Position numbers and translations under genes: made by a program
From: Trema orientale
Taxonomy: Eukaryota > Streptophyta > Magnoliopsida > Rosales > Cannabaceae
Direction: 5' to 3'
DNA length: 64,000 bases
Assembly (NCBI GenBank): GCA_002914845.1
Contig: JXTC01000134.1
Coordinates: 396,999-460,998 of the forward strand
Notes under the pieces: generated by a model
What the model was told of the DNA's origin: nothing
Seen by the model: the letters and a program-made list of their open reading frames with translations, nothing else
Databases searched by the model: none
In this document: positions 12,980 to 23,719 of the stretch, in pieces
Layout: each line of letters opens with the position of its first letter
How positions within the stretch are numbered: the first letter of the stretch is position 1

Positions 12980-13574
12980 GATCATGTTTGGTACACTATA
13001 TAAGAACTCTGTATTGTATTAATTAAACGTAATATTGTGTTTAGTTGTACTTTTGTATTATATTATTTAATACAACATCAAAATTTAATACAATAAGGAG
13101 AGTATTACCTAATATAAAATAAAAGATTTATATTACACAATATTATATAATTTTAACTTTAGTGTAATATTATACAATATTCACTCTCCTCACTTTTCTT
13201 AATTTCCCTATCACCACTTTCTCCCACACATCAGTTTATTCCTTTCAAAACTAGCATTTTTCTAAATAAATTTTTGAAAAGTGGTATTTTTCTAAATTTA
13301 TATCTAAAACATGGATTTTTCGTAAATAAATTTTTAAAAAATAGTAATTTTGCAAGTGGTAATCTCCTAAATACTTTTTGAAAATGATATTTTTCTAAGT
13401 AAATTTTTTAAAAATAGTACTTTTCAAAATTAACTTTTTAATACATCATCTCAATACAAATGCAAAACCAAACATAATATTATAATAGAATAATACAATA
13501 CAATACCACCCAATACAATATATCAAGATACATCACAATACAATACAATACAATACAACTCACCAAACATGGCC
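12980..13574. mobile_element. PIF/Harbinger-like MITE, 595 bp
   Basis: The ends are inverted: GATCATGTTTGGT on the left and GGCCATGTTTGGTGAGTTGT for the right end read on the minus strand. The trinucleotide TAA flanks both sides (12977-12979 and 13575-13577), the target preference of PIF/Harbinger elements. The interior is AT-rich with repeated ACAATACAAT words near the right end and TTTTTAAAAA-type words in the middle. No coding sequence is present. Confidence 0.65.
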
Positions 13575-13577
13575 TAA

Positions 13578-14024
13578 AAGATACTTCCAATGAAGCTTAG
13601 TAGCAATAAGAGATCTGATATGCTTAATCAATCATAAGTATTATATGATATCAAGAGAGCCAAGTTGTCTTCTCTCATCTATGTATATATTTCCTTGTAC
13701 AGATGACACTGTAAGCATTCTCATTTTTGCTACCGATCAAGCATCTCAGGCAACGTTTTTGGCCGTAAAGGTATAAATCTGTAGGAACTAACGTTTTTTT
13801 TCCGTGTTTCTATGTACTAATGACTATATCTCAATATATGTTTTCATGTACAAATGATTAATTCTTAGATCTTGTTTTCGTTTTCATTTGAAAAATCCAA
13901 CATGGTTCATTAAAGAAGCATCTGCCAGCTGTTTTGCCAAATCCTATGACAAAATAGAAAAAATAAAAAACGAAACTTATAATAAGAACGGGCACGTGCC
14001 TAAGGTATGTGCCACATTAACTAG
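13578..14024. other. Spacer with no recognised gene
   Basis: AT-rich sequence without a supported frame. It leads into the block duplicated downstream of locus B. Confidence 0.4.
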
Positions 14025-14131
14025 TAAATATAATAAACAGCCATCATCTCTTGGTTTATGATAAGTTGTTTGATAATAAACACACCTAGCAAAGGGCAGC
14101 TGTTTTTCAGTCCCATTTTGTCTCTAGCAAG
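14025..14131 (+). repeat. Duplicated block 3' of locus A (partner at 35469-35570)
   Basis: About 100 bp beginning AATATAATAAACAGCCATCA match 35469-35570 with only a few differences. Both copies lie just beyond the 3' end of an IRE1-like gene on the minus strand. The duplication that made loci A and B therefore reached past the genes. The match is cut here by the assembly gap. Confidence 0.85.
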
Positions 14132-14417
14132 NNNNNNNNNNNNNNNNNNNNNNNNNNNNNNNNNNNNNNNNNNNNNNNNNNNNNNNNNNNNNNNNNNNNN
14201 NNNNNNNNNNNNNNNNNNNNNNNNNNNNNNNNNNNNNNNNNNNNNNNNNNNNNNNNNNNNNNNNNNNNNNNNNNNNNNNNNNNNNNNNNNNNNNNNNNNN
14301 NNNNNNNNNNNNNNNNNNNNNNNNNNNNNNNNNNNNNNNNNNNNNNNNNNNNNNNNNNNNNNNNNNNNNNNNNNNNNNNNNNNNNNNNNNNNNNNNNNNN
14401 NNNNNNNNNNNNNNNNN
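14132..14417. other. Assembly gap (286 N)
   Basis: A run of undetermined bases, directly 3' of the last exon of locus A. Any sequence between the duplicated block and the gene end is unknown here. Confidence 1.
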
Positions 14418-14475
14418 TTTTTGTTTTTTGCTTTATTTTTTTTTTTACTCTCTTATTTCACATAGAGCCACAATG

Positions 14476-16380
14476 CTAAACACTGCCTTTGAAGTATCGC
14501 TCGAAGGATTCCTCTTCTTCACAATGTTTGAGCACAAGTTTGTAAACTTCAATCAAGAGCTTCGGGAATCGACTCGTAAAATAGCCATCTAAATCGTTAC
14601 GCTGAGACACTCCCATCATAAGGCTCTGAAATACTCGAGAAAAAATGGATATAATCAATTGCGATTATTAGGAGATATATCATATCGAGAAGAAATTTAC
14701 TTCTCGATATTTACTACTCACCCAACGAAAATAAAAATTAAAAATTAAAACTTGATATTACTAAGTATATTACCTTGACATTTTCCGATAATTCTATAAA
14801 ATGAGTCTTCATGTTTCGTATAAATCGCAACAACTCCGAGACTTTTCTATAGTTATAACCATGCTTATTGCCGTTGTGCATGAAGTTGATTATGCCTTCA
14901 GGCATTGTTAGGCTCCATCTGATAACAGGCTTTCCCTCGCAATTTGCACCAATGACTTTGAGATCAATTATTGCTTCAAGCTCATTCAAAAGATGAGGGT
15001 AGTTTCCCATTAGGTCACTTGTGTCACACAGAAAAGAAAGCCTCTTCTTTGATTTCCAGAGCAGTGGAAAGTACAACACCTCAAATGCTTTTGGCCTGGA
15101 TACATATATAGCTCAAAGTTCAAATTAATTGAATATGTGTTAGGTAATAGTTTATGGATAGACGAGGGAAATAAGTTTATAGTCTCTAATTACCTCAGTT
15201 CAAGATTTGGGCTTAGTAAAAGAGAAATAGCATGATGGGCTTCAGGGAAATCCTCCACCAAAGACAGGTTCTGTACTACTTTGTTTTGACCATCACCATC
15301 AAATATTGGATGCTCACCACCAGTGATGCAGAAAAAGAGAAGACAACCTAAACTATACATATCCTCATCTGCACTTCTTTGGGGGCCATCATTGCCACAA
15401 CCTTAAATCAATTAATTCCGAAAATCAGATAGACCAAAAGTGAATAATAATAAGCTTATGTTAAGCTTATTTAAAAGCAAAAATGTCATAAAATGACATT
15501 ATGTTACAAAAAAGACGATAAAATACAATATTATGATCATTTTATAACATTTTTACCACTTATTGTGACAAATTCGTTGTACCATGCGGTAATTTTATTA
15601 GCTCGATTGGCAAGTATGATACATATATATAGGACCCGGATGTAGTCCCTTGACGGGATCAATCCTGTTCATGATTTGCCAACACAAATCACATTTGTGC
15701 AATACCATGTTGGCCAAAACATGAAACAAAATCGGTCCCGTCAAAGAGACATGTGGCTATATAAATGCTATATAGTGTATGATTGCAGCAGGAAAATGAA
15801 ATAAAGTGCTTACAAAGTGGAGCCAAGGAAGAAGTCAACATCTCAGGAAGGAGATTGTTTGTGCTCATATCAGAGAGCTTTGCATATAAACGTCTCACTC
15901 CCTTCATTATGGAAACGTTTTGAGGCTTCAAGTCCCCGTGAGTTATTCCCGATGCATGTGACTCAGCCAGCTGGGAAACGATATCCCTGTGGATAAATGA
16001 ATATATAGATCATAACTTAAATGTCACATTTCAATTCAAAGACTATAATAAGTGTAACTACATATATATATATATATATAGATATAGATATAGTATGGGA
16101 TTAAAGGAAACGAATTTTATTAAACAATTAGTACTTACTTCATAAACTTGACTGCGACAGATGTTGGACGACCTTGTTTGGTAAGTTCAATATCTCCCAA
16201 AACTCTTTTCGGTATTACCAAATGATCCAAATGGCTCTTATTGACATTTACGGACACACTTTGAGATTCAGAACATGCTTTGACAACATCTTCCAAATTG
16301 CAACCTTGGACGAGGTCATGGTTATACCGGTTCATTACTGGTGGAAGATAAGGATCATTGATGCTTTCCTTATAATTACC
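14476..16380 (-). CDS. IRE1-like protein, kinase C-lobe plus KEN endoribonuclease (locus A core)
   Basis: IRE1 is the ER stress sensor whose kinase controls a KEN RNase that splices bZIP mRNA. Five exons (16139-16380, 15814-15986, 15194-15401, 14774-15095, 14476-14625) have GT/AG borders and join in one open frame of about 364 codons ending at TAG (14476-14478). Landmarks by residue: GCNLEDVV near 28 (hinge region of IRE1), catalytic loop HGDLKPQN near 97-104 (usual HRD is HGD), LSDMS near 118-122 (DFG position), YSLGCLLFFCITGG near 155, and the KEN domain from RPKAFEVL at 208 to the end. The KEN residues matching human IRE1 Tyr892, Arg905, Asn906 and His910 are all present (288, 301, 302, 306). 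The P-loop, the ATP-binding lysine, the transmembrane segment and the luminal domain are absent; VAVKFMK at the end of the first exon aligns with the region before the catalytic loop, not with the ATP lysine. The homology is firm. The start and activity are unknown. Confidence 0.88.
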
Positions 16381-16782
16381 CTGGTATAATAGAAATAGTC
16401 GAATCAAATATAATGAACTATATCTTAGAAAATTATATGAAATTTAATTAATAGAAACTAAGATATAGTAAAAAAGACGAGACTCATCAAATATAATTGT
16501 GTATAAGACTGGTTTCTTGATATCCAAAAACATTTTGATATGGGTGGATCCCACAACTGAACATCATATGTTTGTGAATATATATATTTATATATATATA
16601 TATATATATACGCGCTAAAATCATGATATTTTATTTTTTAAAGTTATAACATGAATTACGCGGTTTTTAACCCTAAGTGGTAAAAATACGCATACGATTA
16701 TAATTAGAAATTATAAAGACATTATATATATATATAGGGTGCATGCATGTGTTTCACATAATTACTGTCCAGGAGGAATAAC

Positions 16783-17266
16783 GCAAGTGGTACAGGTACA
16801 GGAGCTACTTTGAGAATCACATATTACATCTTCCAAATTGCACGGAGGTTTGACGCGTGATGATGAAGCAGAAACCTTCTTGATGCTTCCTTGACTTTCA
16901 TCCACCTGCTATATTTATATTTATATATATATATATATATAAGATTAATACTAGAATGATACATTGCTTGAGTTAAATGATACATTAAAATCTATATATA
17001 TATATATGAAAAGAGAGTTTGACGTTTTTCTTACATGTTTCGAGCGGAACGTTTTCCAGGACTCAAAACCAGGGGTTTTAGCGATTTTCTCTCTCAGGAA
17101 AGTCTAAACAATCAACACGAAATTTTAATTAGTGGACTAGTTATATCTGATCAAGAGAAATTAGACAAATTAATTAACTAAACAATATATATGCACAATT
17201 AATCTGTTGGTTGGTGGTACTGACGTCTGCTTCGGCTAACATAATAACGGTCTTATGACTAGATTC
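16783..17266 (-). CDS. Locus A N-terminal exon module, proximal unit
   Basis: Three short exons lie upstream of the kinase exons. 17204-17266 begins ESSHKTVIMLAEADVS, 17035-17103 contains KTPGFESWKTFRSK, and 16783-16905 begins VDESQGSIKKVSAS and contains CNLEDVICDSQSSS. Each has a good acceptor and a length divisible by three (63, 69, 123 bp), so all are phase 0-0. The donor of the first is altered (ATTAAT where GTTGTA is expected from its paralogs). The third also has a GT at 16765 that would put it out of frame with the kinase; the in-frame donor is at 16781-16782. CNLEDV repeats the motif found at the start of the kinase exon (GCNLEDVV), so this exon may derive from it. The sequence is low in complexity and rich in Ser. 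No known domain is recognised. Confidence 0.55.
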
Positions 17267-17338
17267 CTAAACTAAAACAAAAGACAAAAAAAAATTATAC
17301 AAGCAAGTTTAAGAACAAAATCATATATATATATATAT

Positions 17339-17576
17339 GGGCACCAATCTAGTAGGTATTTTTTTTTTTTTACGCATAGGTATCAATTTGACCAATGAAA
17401 ATTTAGCATGCACATTTTTTTATTATAAAAAGTAAGAGAGAGAAAGAGCATTAACGATGCATGCCTTTTCATGCACTTCATTATAGCCGTTGGATCACCA
17501 TTAGATGATGATCCAATGACTAAAAAAAAATACCTACCCATAGGTAAAAAAAAAAATACCTATTGGATTGGCAACC
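17339..17576. mobile_element. MULE-type MITE, family 1, copy 1
   Basis: A 238-bp inverted-repeat element. The left end is GGGCACCAATCTAGTAGG and the right end read on the minus strand is GGTTGCCAATCCAATAGG. It is flanked by TATATATAT on both sides (9 bp, 17330-17338 and 17577-17585). The 9-bp duplication fits Mutator-like elements, though here it is low complexity. The family link to the copies at 51483 and 51769 is clear. It lies in an intron of locus A. Confidence 0.75.
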
Positions 17577-17587
17577 TATATATATAT

Positions 17588-17791
17588 GGGTTTGGTTTAA
17601 ATGGTTACAACAATATTTACCCATAGATGGTTACAATGGTTTAAGCCGTTAGATCTATATCCTACGGTGGTGATTAGTTTGGTGGTTGGCCAAAAACATT
17701 TAATGCTGGCCAAAAAAATTTAATGCCATCACTACTTTTTTAAGTACCCATCCATGGTCACAAAAAAATTGTAACCATTGAGAAGTACTCC
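17588..17791. mobile_element. Second MULE-type MITE next to copy 1
   Basis: This element of about 204 bp has inverted ends built on GGTTACAA words (AATGGTTACAACAA on the left; AATGGTTACAATTT for the right end read on the minus strand) and TATATATAT flanks. It shares the TA-rich spacer with the previous element, so exact borders are uncertain. TA-rich gene sequence resumes at about 17800 (CTGTATGGAATAATT, as at 21197). Confidence 0.5.
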
Positions 17792-17827
17792 ATATATATA
17801 TATATATAACTGTATGGAATAATTAAA

Positions 17828-20400
17828 GCTGAAGTTTGTTGTAACATATTAATAAATATTCTATAATTCCTAGTTCTAAAATTATTTCTGGCACTTATAA
17901 TGTTGAACATATGTACCCACCAAAGAGAAGAAAAATTTCTTCTGTAAATCAAATACAATGGTAGCACTAAAGACTTAATCACATCAACCAGACATAGATA
18001 CAAAAGTGATCAAATATGTGCTCTCAGGCCCATTAGACTTGGTATAAATTCTGTGAATCTTGTCTAGAAGGTAAATAGGCAGTTCAAGTCTGAACATGAG
18101 TATGCTACAACTCAATTAGAATTGGTCCATACAAATGTATGCGGTCCAATCAATATGCAATCTAAGAAACCGAGAAACCACAAGTCACAAAAATATATTC
18201 TTAAATAATTATCTCCTACTTCGGAGCATAGTGCATAACGGGATAAGGTCACCATAATAGCAACAACTAACGAATTAGCTTCACCAAGGCTATTATTGGA
18301 ATAACTTTTGACCAGCACTCAGTTATTTTGGGGAATGGAAAGAATGCCCCAGTTACTTTGTGATCTAGTGTGACATTGTTGGAATTAGTGGGAGCTCATA
18401 AAAGCAGTTGTTTTTGTGTAAATATTTTCATATTAATGAAATAAAAGTATCATTCATTTAATTAATTGTGCATAATGTTATTTGAATAATTATTCACTTA
18501 ATTATATCAATATGTATCTTCATGATTAATTAAGATGTAGATTCACAAAAAACATAGATACAAGTCATTTACAATTAATTAATAGTAGTTCGCAGCAACA
18601 TCAATAAGGTTGGCACTTTATTTATGCTGTAGCAAACTTTGGTAAAGTTCGACTTATCTTGGTCAAACTAAAGTCAACTGGCGCAATGAGACTTACATCG
18701 AATTGGATCATAAATGAAACTATACTGACAACATCAAAGAAAAAGAATGTCATAGGCAGTGATTAGCTTTATTCTCAATCTTGAGTTAGCTATAATAGTA
18801 TATTCATAAATATGGCTTTATTTAAATTGCAAATAAGTAAGATCAATTGAGGTCAATATTCCCTGCTATTGGGTAAAACATATTTATTGAATTATATGAT
18901 TGCAATTAACAACAAAGAATTTGGTAAAATAACATCTCTTGGTGGATCTTGATACTAGATCATAAATCTTAGGCTTAAGTAATGTCAATATTAATTGATC
19001 TAGTTAGTAAGATGTTGACTGATGATCATTAGAGGAATCATTAAGAACTAAGAAACATTTAATTATGTTTTTATGATGTTATAAAAAGGTTAAGTAGCAA
19101 AAAATCATTGCGGCATGGGACTATACTCCAAAATGTAGTTAAGGATAATTGGAGTATAATTTCAGTCCTTTAGTAGAATGGACATGAAATTAAAGAATTT
19201 ACATGCACGTTTAATTATTTAGGAGCTAACTGTATATGTCCCATAATATCCATGAGCTAACTTGTGTCAATGATCTTGTTACTGGACTGGACCGATTCAA
19301 AGATAACTTGGCAGATTGTTACATGTTTGGTCCAGTTATTGGGCCTGGGCATGTAGCATAATCAATGGGAGAGGATAGCTTCAACCTTCAACTTTTGGAA
19401 AGTCCTGGATAAAACTAATTAGCTTGTTCACTAAGTAATTAATCTTTTCTATATGGTTAATTCCATATATAGATTAATTGATTCCCAAATTTGGTTCAAT
19501 AAACCTAGATATAATTAGATAATTTTTCTAATTATAGTTAATTAAATATTAACAAATAAAGGAAAAACTGACAAGCAAATATTTAACTGATTGTTGAACA
19601 AATAAGACAAGAGAAGATAGTCAAATACTGCAAAAGAGGAAATAGGGCAATAAAATTTTCCAGAAAAAGGAAAATCCCTTCACTGGCCAAAATCGGCCAG
19701 TGGGATTGGAGGCTATATGCCTACAGTCACATTGATTGTGGCATGTAGCACTCCTAGGATTGCCTCATTGTGTCTTCCTTCCTACTATCTATAAATAGGA
19801 AACTCCAACACCCTTTTTCAAAAGTAACAAAACTATAATGAAGCTCTGCCAGTTTTTTAGAGAGAAAAAATTCGTAAAGATAAATGAATAATGAACAATC
19901 CGTTCTTTGATTCTTTGTGAATTAAGTGCAGTCACTAACTGACGAAATGGGTTAACTCAAGTGGTAAGAGCACCCGCTACCTGGAATCTCGGTCCTAGGT
20001 TCGAGTCACACCGGGAGTAGGCGTAAAAACCTATTATCCCTATTGGAGTGGGGGTGGGGACTGGGTGATAGTAGCTATTTTCCTTTAATTTGTAATAAGT
20101 GGAGGTTATTAGTTAAGAAAGTACAGTCACTAACTAGATCTTTTCTTGTGTAGCATATAAAAACTACATTCTTGTATGACTATACACAAAAATAGACCGG
20201 ATGATCATTTGGGGATTGGAGTCGTTCTTTTGATCACCTTGGATCAAGAGGTATATGATTTCTAAACATATATCCAATACGTTATTATGATTTTATATAC
20301 TCCAGCTTATGTTTTCCGCTGCACCGTTTAAAAGAAACTATTGGTAATTTTTCTCTATTAAATTTTAAAGTTACTACCGACAGTTATTTTTCTCTAATCT
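17828..20400 (+). mobile_element. Ty1-Copia remnant in a locus A intron, fossil
   Basis: Between 18000 and 18400 the plus strand resembles the GAG-pre-integrase to integrase region of Copia polyproteins (LELVHTNVCGP near 18117-18150). From about 18377 (TGTTGGAATTAGTGGGAGC) to about 20330 (TTTTCCGCTGCAC) the sequence resembles a long Copia LTR. No reverse transcriptase is seen. Gene-like sequence matching locus B resumes at about 20405. The element is old and broken, with several breaks. A SINE has inserted into the LTR-like part. Confidence 0.55.
19941..20120 (+). mobile_element. tRNA-derived SINE, copy 2
   Basis: 180 bp with an A box (GGGTTAACTCAAGTGGTAAG) and a B box (GGTTCGAGTCAC), and a tail containing TTGTAATAAGTGG and TTAGTTAAG. 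The target-site duplication is clear: GTGCAGTCACTAACT (19926-19940) and GTACAGTCACTAACT (20121-20135), 14 of 15 identical. It shares its 3' tail with the SINE at 1527-1677. It sits in Copia-derived sequence, so it is the younger insertion. Confidence 0.85.
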
Positions 20401-20483
20401 TACCAACAAAGTGCCGACAGCTTGGAATGATAAGCAAAATAGATGAAATTAAATGAACATAAATTAATTAATTAATTAATGTA

Positions 20484-21361
20484 CCTTAATTCGGTCCCTC
20501 GAAACGCAAGTAGTACTGGAGCTACTTTTACAACCACATGTTACTTCTATCAAATCGAACGCTGGTTTGACTCGTGATGATGAAACAGAAACCTTCCTGA
20601 TGCTTCCTTGACTTTCATTCACCATTTCACCCGCTATATTTATATGATACATGAGTTATTTCAAATCAACATACATATATGTTTGATTGTTTCATATAAT
20701 AAGAAAAATAAATAAGCAAAGCATGCCGATTCATTCCATATAGACACCTAATTACTGTCCAGAAGATTGTCTTCCGGATGGAGCTATGCAGTTGATGATT
20801 ATGGCTAATCTTTAAATTCAAAAATTAAAAAGTCCGTGGGAACCACAAAATTTCACGTAATTACCGCCCACAATTACGCAAAACGCGTTGAATTATACCC
20901 TCACACGGTTCCAGAAGGAAAAAAAAAAAAATGCAGGAAGTACTGCCTGAAGATATAAATGAAAATAAATAAATAAATATACCTTAATTCGGTCTCTGAT
21001 CTTAACGCGAAGAGTACTAACCTCAGAATCAGAACTCAGAACCAGGGATTTGGGATATTCTCTCTCTGGAAGTCTAATTAACCTGTTGGTTGGTATTATG
21101 ATCAGATTTCTAAACCAAAACAAAAAAGGAAAAATATATACATATATATATATTAGACAAAAAAAAGTTTAAGGACAAACATATATATATATATTTCTGC
21201 ATGGAATAATTAAAAAAAAATAGTAAATTAAACATGAAAAATAAATAAATAAATAAACCATCGATCATTCCCTCCCTCACCAGCAGATTTTGGTCTACCG
21301 ACCGATTTGAAAACACACACCGAAGCAGAGTCATGACCATCAACCAGATCTGATACATCAA
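20484..21361 (-). CDS. Locus A N-terminal exon module, distal unit and possible first exon
   Basis: This repeats the proximal unit. The exon at 20484-20632 reads VNESQGSIRKVSVSSS then VKPAFDLIEV and ends SRDRIK before GTAC. At about 20984-21080 a segment reads PKSLVLSSDSEVSTLRVKIR. A piece matching the ESN-type exon (about 21085-21109) is separated from it by only about 9 bp, as if the intron had been deleted, and is likely not functional. The most upstream exon (21259-21361) opens with an ATG and a hydrophobic run, MMYQIWLMVMTLLRCVFS, that would suit a signal peptide. Locus B has an equivalent ATG. However, its donor leaves one extra base that does not match the phase-0 exons that follow, so the start is unresolved. 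Confidence 0.45.
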
Positions 21362-21496
21362 AGCCGATTAAAGAAAATTGAAATTTAAAGTAAAAAAAAA
21401 ATGATGAGAAATGATGAATTACTTAAGCCTAAGAATTGCGCAAAACATACAGGTCGCCTGCAGGAAGGTAGGTCAAGCTGAAAGGAAAGGAAGCGT

Positions 21497-21506
21497 GTTT
21501 ATATAC
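21497..21506 (-). promoter_or_regulatory. Possible TATA box of locus A
   Basis: GTATATAAACACG on the minus strand lies about 140 bp upstream of the hydrophobic ATG exon, at a plausible distance for a plant promoter. This is inference from position and motif only. Confidence 0.3.
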
Positions 21507-21509
21507 TGA

Positions 21510-22270
21510 TAAAAATTATATTATTAATTTTAATGGGACCCACATACCTTGTTATTACTTTTTCTTTTTATTTTTATTTTTGTGAAAAAAAACAAAAAAA
21601 ACAAAAAAAAAAAAGTGAACATCTTGCAGAACGCCGAGAAGAACACAGTAAACTGCGGCTAACTCCAGATTCCAAAACTCTCCTCCAAATTAAGTTTTCT
21701 TTTTTGATTTCACGATCCCTTTTCTCATTCTATAAATTTGTTCTAAGTTCTAATACTTATGATTATTTATTATTTAAAAAGAAATATCAAGATTTCTCAT
21801 AAAATTTAAGATTAAACCCAAAATAGACTTTTTAAAATCGAAACACAGACCCAGACCCAGATTCTTTCTTCTTAGAAACGGAAAGACCCAACTTTGCTAT
21901 AAATTCAAAAATTCGTATCCTATTTCAAGATTGAACCTGCAAACTATTATACAAATAAGTTTCAAGAAAAACAAAAAGGTGTTTGTTTTAATGGAATTTA
22001 ACCTTTTAAAAATGGATACCTGGATTTACGTGATAAATGAGACATGTGTACCAGCCACAAAAGAGCACTTGACCTGTGTTGTTGGCCTTGTTAAAGAATA
22101 CTCGGGATGAATATAGTATCCCTCAATTCCTCAGCGTCGACTCATTATCTATACGCTCCTGCATAATAAAGCTCATATTTCTCAATTATAATAATACCAC
22201 TTGGCAGACAAAAGAGTTATCTATTACTACATAATAATAAGTATGAATGTGCATACGGAATTGAGTCGAA
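21510..22270. other. Spacer upstream of locus A
   Basis: AT-rich, with an A-rich stretch at 21583-21616. No supported gene; short open frames here have no recognisable content. Confidence 0.4.
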
Positions 22271-22271
22271 C

Positions 22272-22402
22272 CGTTAAATTATTCCGTTAAATACCACTTT
22301 AGCAACATGTATCGCTTTCTGAACTTGGACTAAGGGTTGCAATCGTTGAATTATTCCGTTAAATACCACTTTAGGAACATGGAACATGTATCGCTTTCTG
22401 AA
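22272..22402 (+). repeat. Tandem duplication, about 70-bp unit
   Basis: A unit containing ATTATTCCGTTAAATACC and ATGTATCGCTTTCTGAA occurs at about 22272-22323 and again at 22343-22402, the second copy carrying a short internal GGAACAT repeat. A long A-rich tract (22420-22530) follows. Confidence 0.75.
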
Positions 22403-22539
22403 TTAATTACAATTTTAAAAAATGTAAAAAAAAAAAGAAAAAAAAATAAGAAAAAAAAAACAAAAAAAAAAAAAAAAAAAATCAAAAAAAAAAATATTAA
22501 AAAAAAAAGAAGAAGAAGAAGAAAGAAGTTCTTTCCCTC

Positions 22540-22905
22540 GAATGTCAAGTTTGTTTCGCTTATTTGAATGTGTGTATTTGAATGAAAATTGTGGAATGAA
22601 TTATAATTCGAATGGAAGACATTTGAATGGAAAAAATAGTGGAATGGGTTATAATTAGAATGGGAGTATTGGAATGGACCATTCAAAAACACCTCTTCCC
22701 CTCCATTCTCATCCAAGACACAAAAATCCATTCAAATAGTTGATGTGACTGATGAACCATTTGAATGGAAAAACTAAATTATTGAAACAAACACTCATTC
22801 CAAAAGACCATTTGAATGAAAAATTCAGAATTGTTGAAACAAACACCCATTCAAATGGATTTTCCATTCCAATGAAATAGAATGGGCGAACCAAACGGCC
22901 CCTTT
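22540..22905. mobile_element. Possible MITE with ATTTGAATGG repeats
   Basis: Words of the type CCATTTGAATGG and ATTCAAATGG recur in both orientations, and the right side ends GGGCGAACCAAACGGCCC, a common form of Harbinger-type ends. No matching left end is found; the A-rich tract may have replaced it. Confidence 0.35.
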
Positions 22906-22951
22906 GATTTTTGATTTTTATCAAACCGTTGGTCATTTAGCTTCAAAGATC

Positions 22952-22988
22952 GACAAGAATATCTTTCCCTACCGAGAAAGCCTTCTCC
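22952..22988 (+). repeat. Inverted repeat, left arm
   Basis: GACAAGAATATCTTTCCC and the following CTACCGAGAAAGCCTTCTCC pair with the right arm at 23682-23718 in inverted orientation, with about four mismatches in 37 bp. Confidence 0.8.
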
Positions 22989-23316
22989 GGAACTCCAGGT
23001 TCCTCCGCGTCGACCTCAAAAGATCTCCAAGCCGCCGAGTTCTTGCCTCTCGTACCCATTCTTTGGCTAGATCGCCTTTGATTTCACAAAACTTCTTGGG
23101 AACTAAATCTAATTTTTCGCCGTATTTTTTCCGGTTGTAGTTCCAGAATGCGGCGGGGTAGGTCTTGGCGAATTTGAAGACGAAGGTGGTGGGAAATAAG
23201 AAAAATTGGAGGAGCCAGTTCAGATTTTGCTCGCTTCGAAGGTGGGACCCGGTGTCGATGCTCTCGCTTGGAGTTCGTATTTTTCTTTTTTCTTTCTCTT
23301 TTTTTTTTCCTCTCAT
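22969..23316 (-). CDS. Hypothetical open frame, 115 codons, GC-richer than its surroundings
   Basis: The frame begins MRGKKKEKEKRKIRTPSE and continues through LLQFFLFPTTFVFKFAKTYP, a hydrophobic stretch, into YGEKLDLVPKKFCEIKGDLA and an Arg-rich end (RRLGDLLRSTRRNLEFRR). The composition and the lack of low-complexity runs in the second half look coding. I do not recognise the family. The left part of the frame overlaps one arm of an inverted repeat, so the end may be altered. It may be an exon or a captured gene piece. No promoter or splice sites are firmly placed. Confidence 0.35.
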   Translation of the reverse strand: MRGKKKEKEKRKIRTPSESIDTGSHLRSEQNLNWLLQFFLFPTTFVFKFAKTYPAAFWNYNRKKYGEKLDLVPKKFCEIKGDLAKEWVREARTRRLGDLLRSTRRNLEFRRRLSR

Positions 23317-23681
23317 TATCTGCTTTCTTTGTCGAAAATTTTAGGAAATGAAATTTTAGGGATCTAATTTCACTTGTTCGATTGTTTATTAAGTAAGAAT
23401 GATCGTTTTGGGGATTTTTTTTTTTACTGTTAATGTTAGGTTCAATATATATAGAAAATGGTCAAAATAGCTGGAATTACTTTGACTGTGATAGCAACCC
23501 ATTTGGAATATTTGTAGGCTGGAGAAGAGCCATGCCCGATTGATCTATATGTTATGGTTTGTGATAATACCGGCTGATGAAGAAAAGGTGTGATAGCATC
23601 ACCTGATGGCAGAATTTGTATAGCTAATGGTTTGTTTCTCGGTTATTGAAGGATGTACCAACTGCTTCCGGAGCGTAAGTG

Positions 23682-23718
23682 GAAAATGCTTTCTCGGTAG
23701 GGAAAGACATTCTTGTCC
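23682..23718 (-). repeat. Inverted repeat, right arm
   Basis: GGAAAATGCTTTCTCGGTAG and the following GGAAAGACATTCTTGTC mirror 22952-22988. The two arms bracket about 690 bp. Confidence 0.8.
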
Positions 23719-23719
23719 G

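Noticed and set aside
14058-14465. Open frame spanning the assembly gap
   Set aside because: It exists only because undetermined bases cannot contain a stop codon.
16139-16165. VAVKFMK read as the ATP-binding lysine motif of a kinase
   Set aside because: In alignment with IRE1 it falls directly before the helix leading to the catalytic loop (DIVSQL then HGDLKPQN). The true VAVK site and glycine loop are upstream in IRE1 and missing here.
22351-22731. 126-codon minus-strand open frame
   Set aside because: Most of it is a Phe/Leu run produced by the A-rich tract at 22420-22530; the remainder repeats HSNYN-type units from the ATTCAAATGG words. No coding character.
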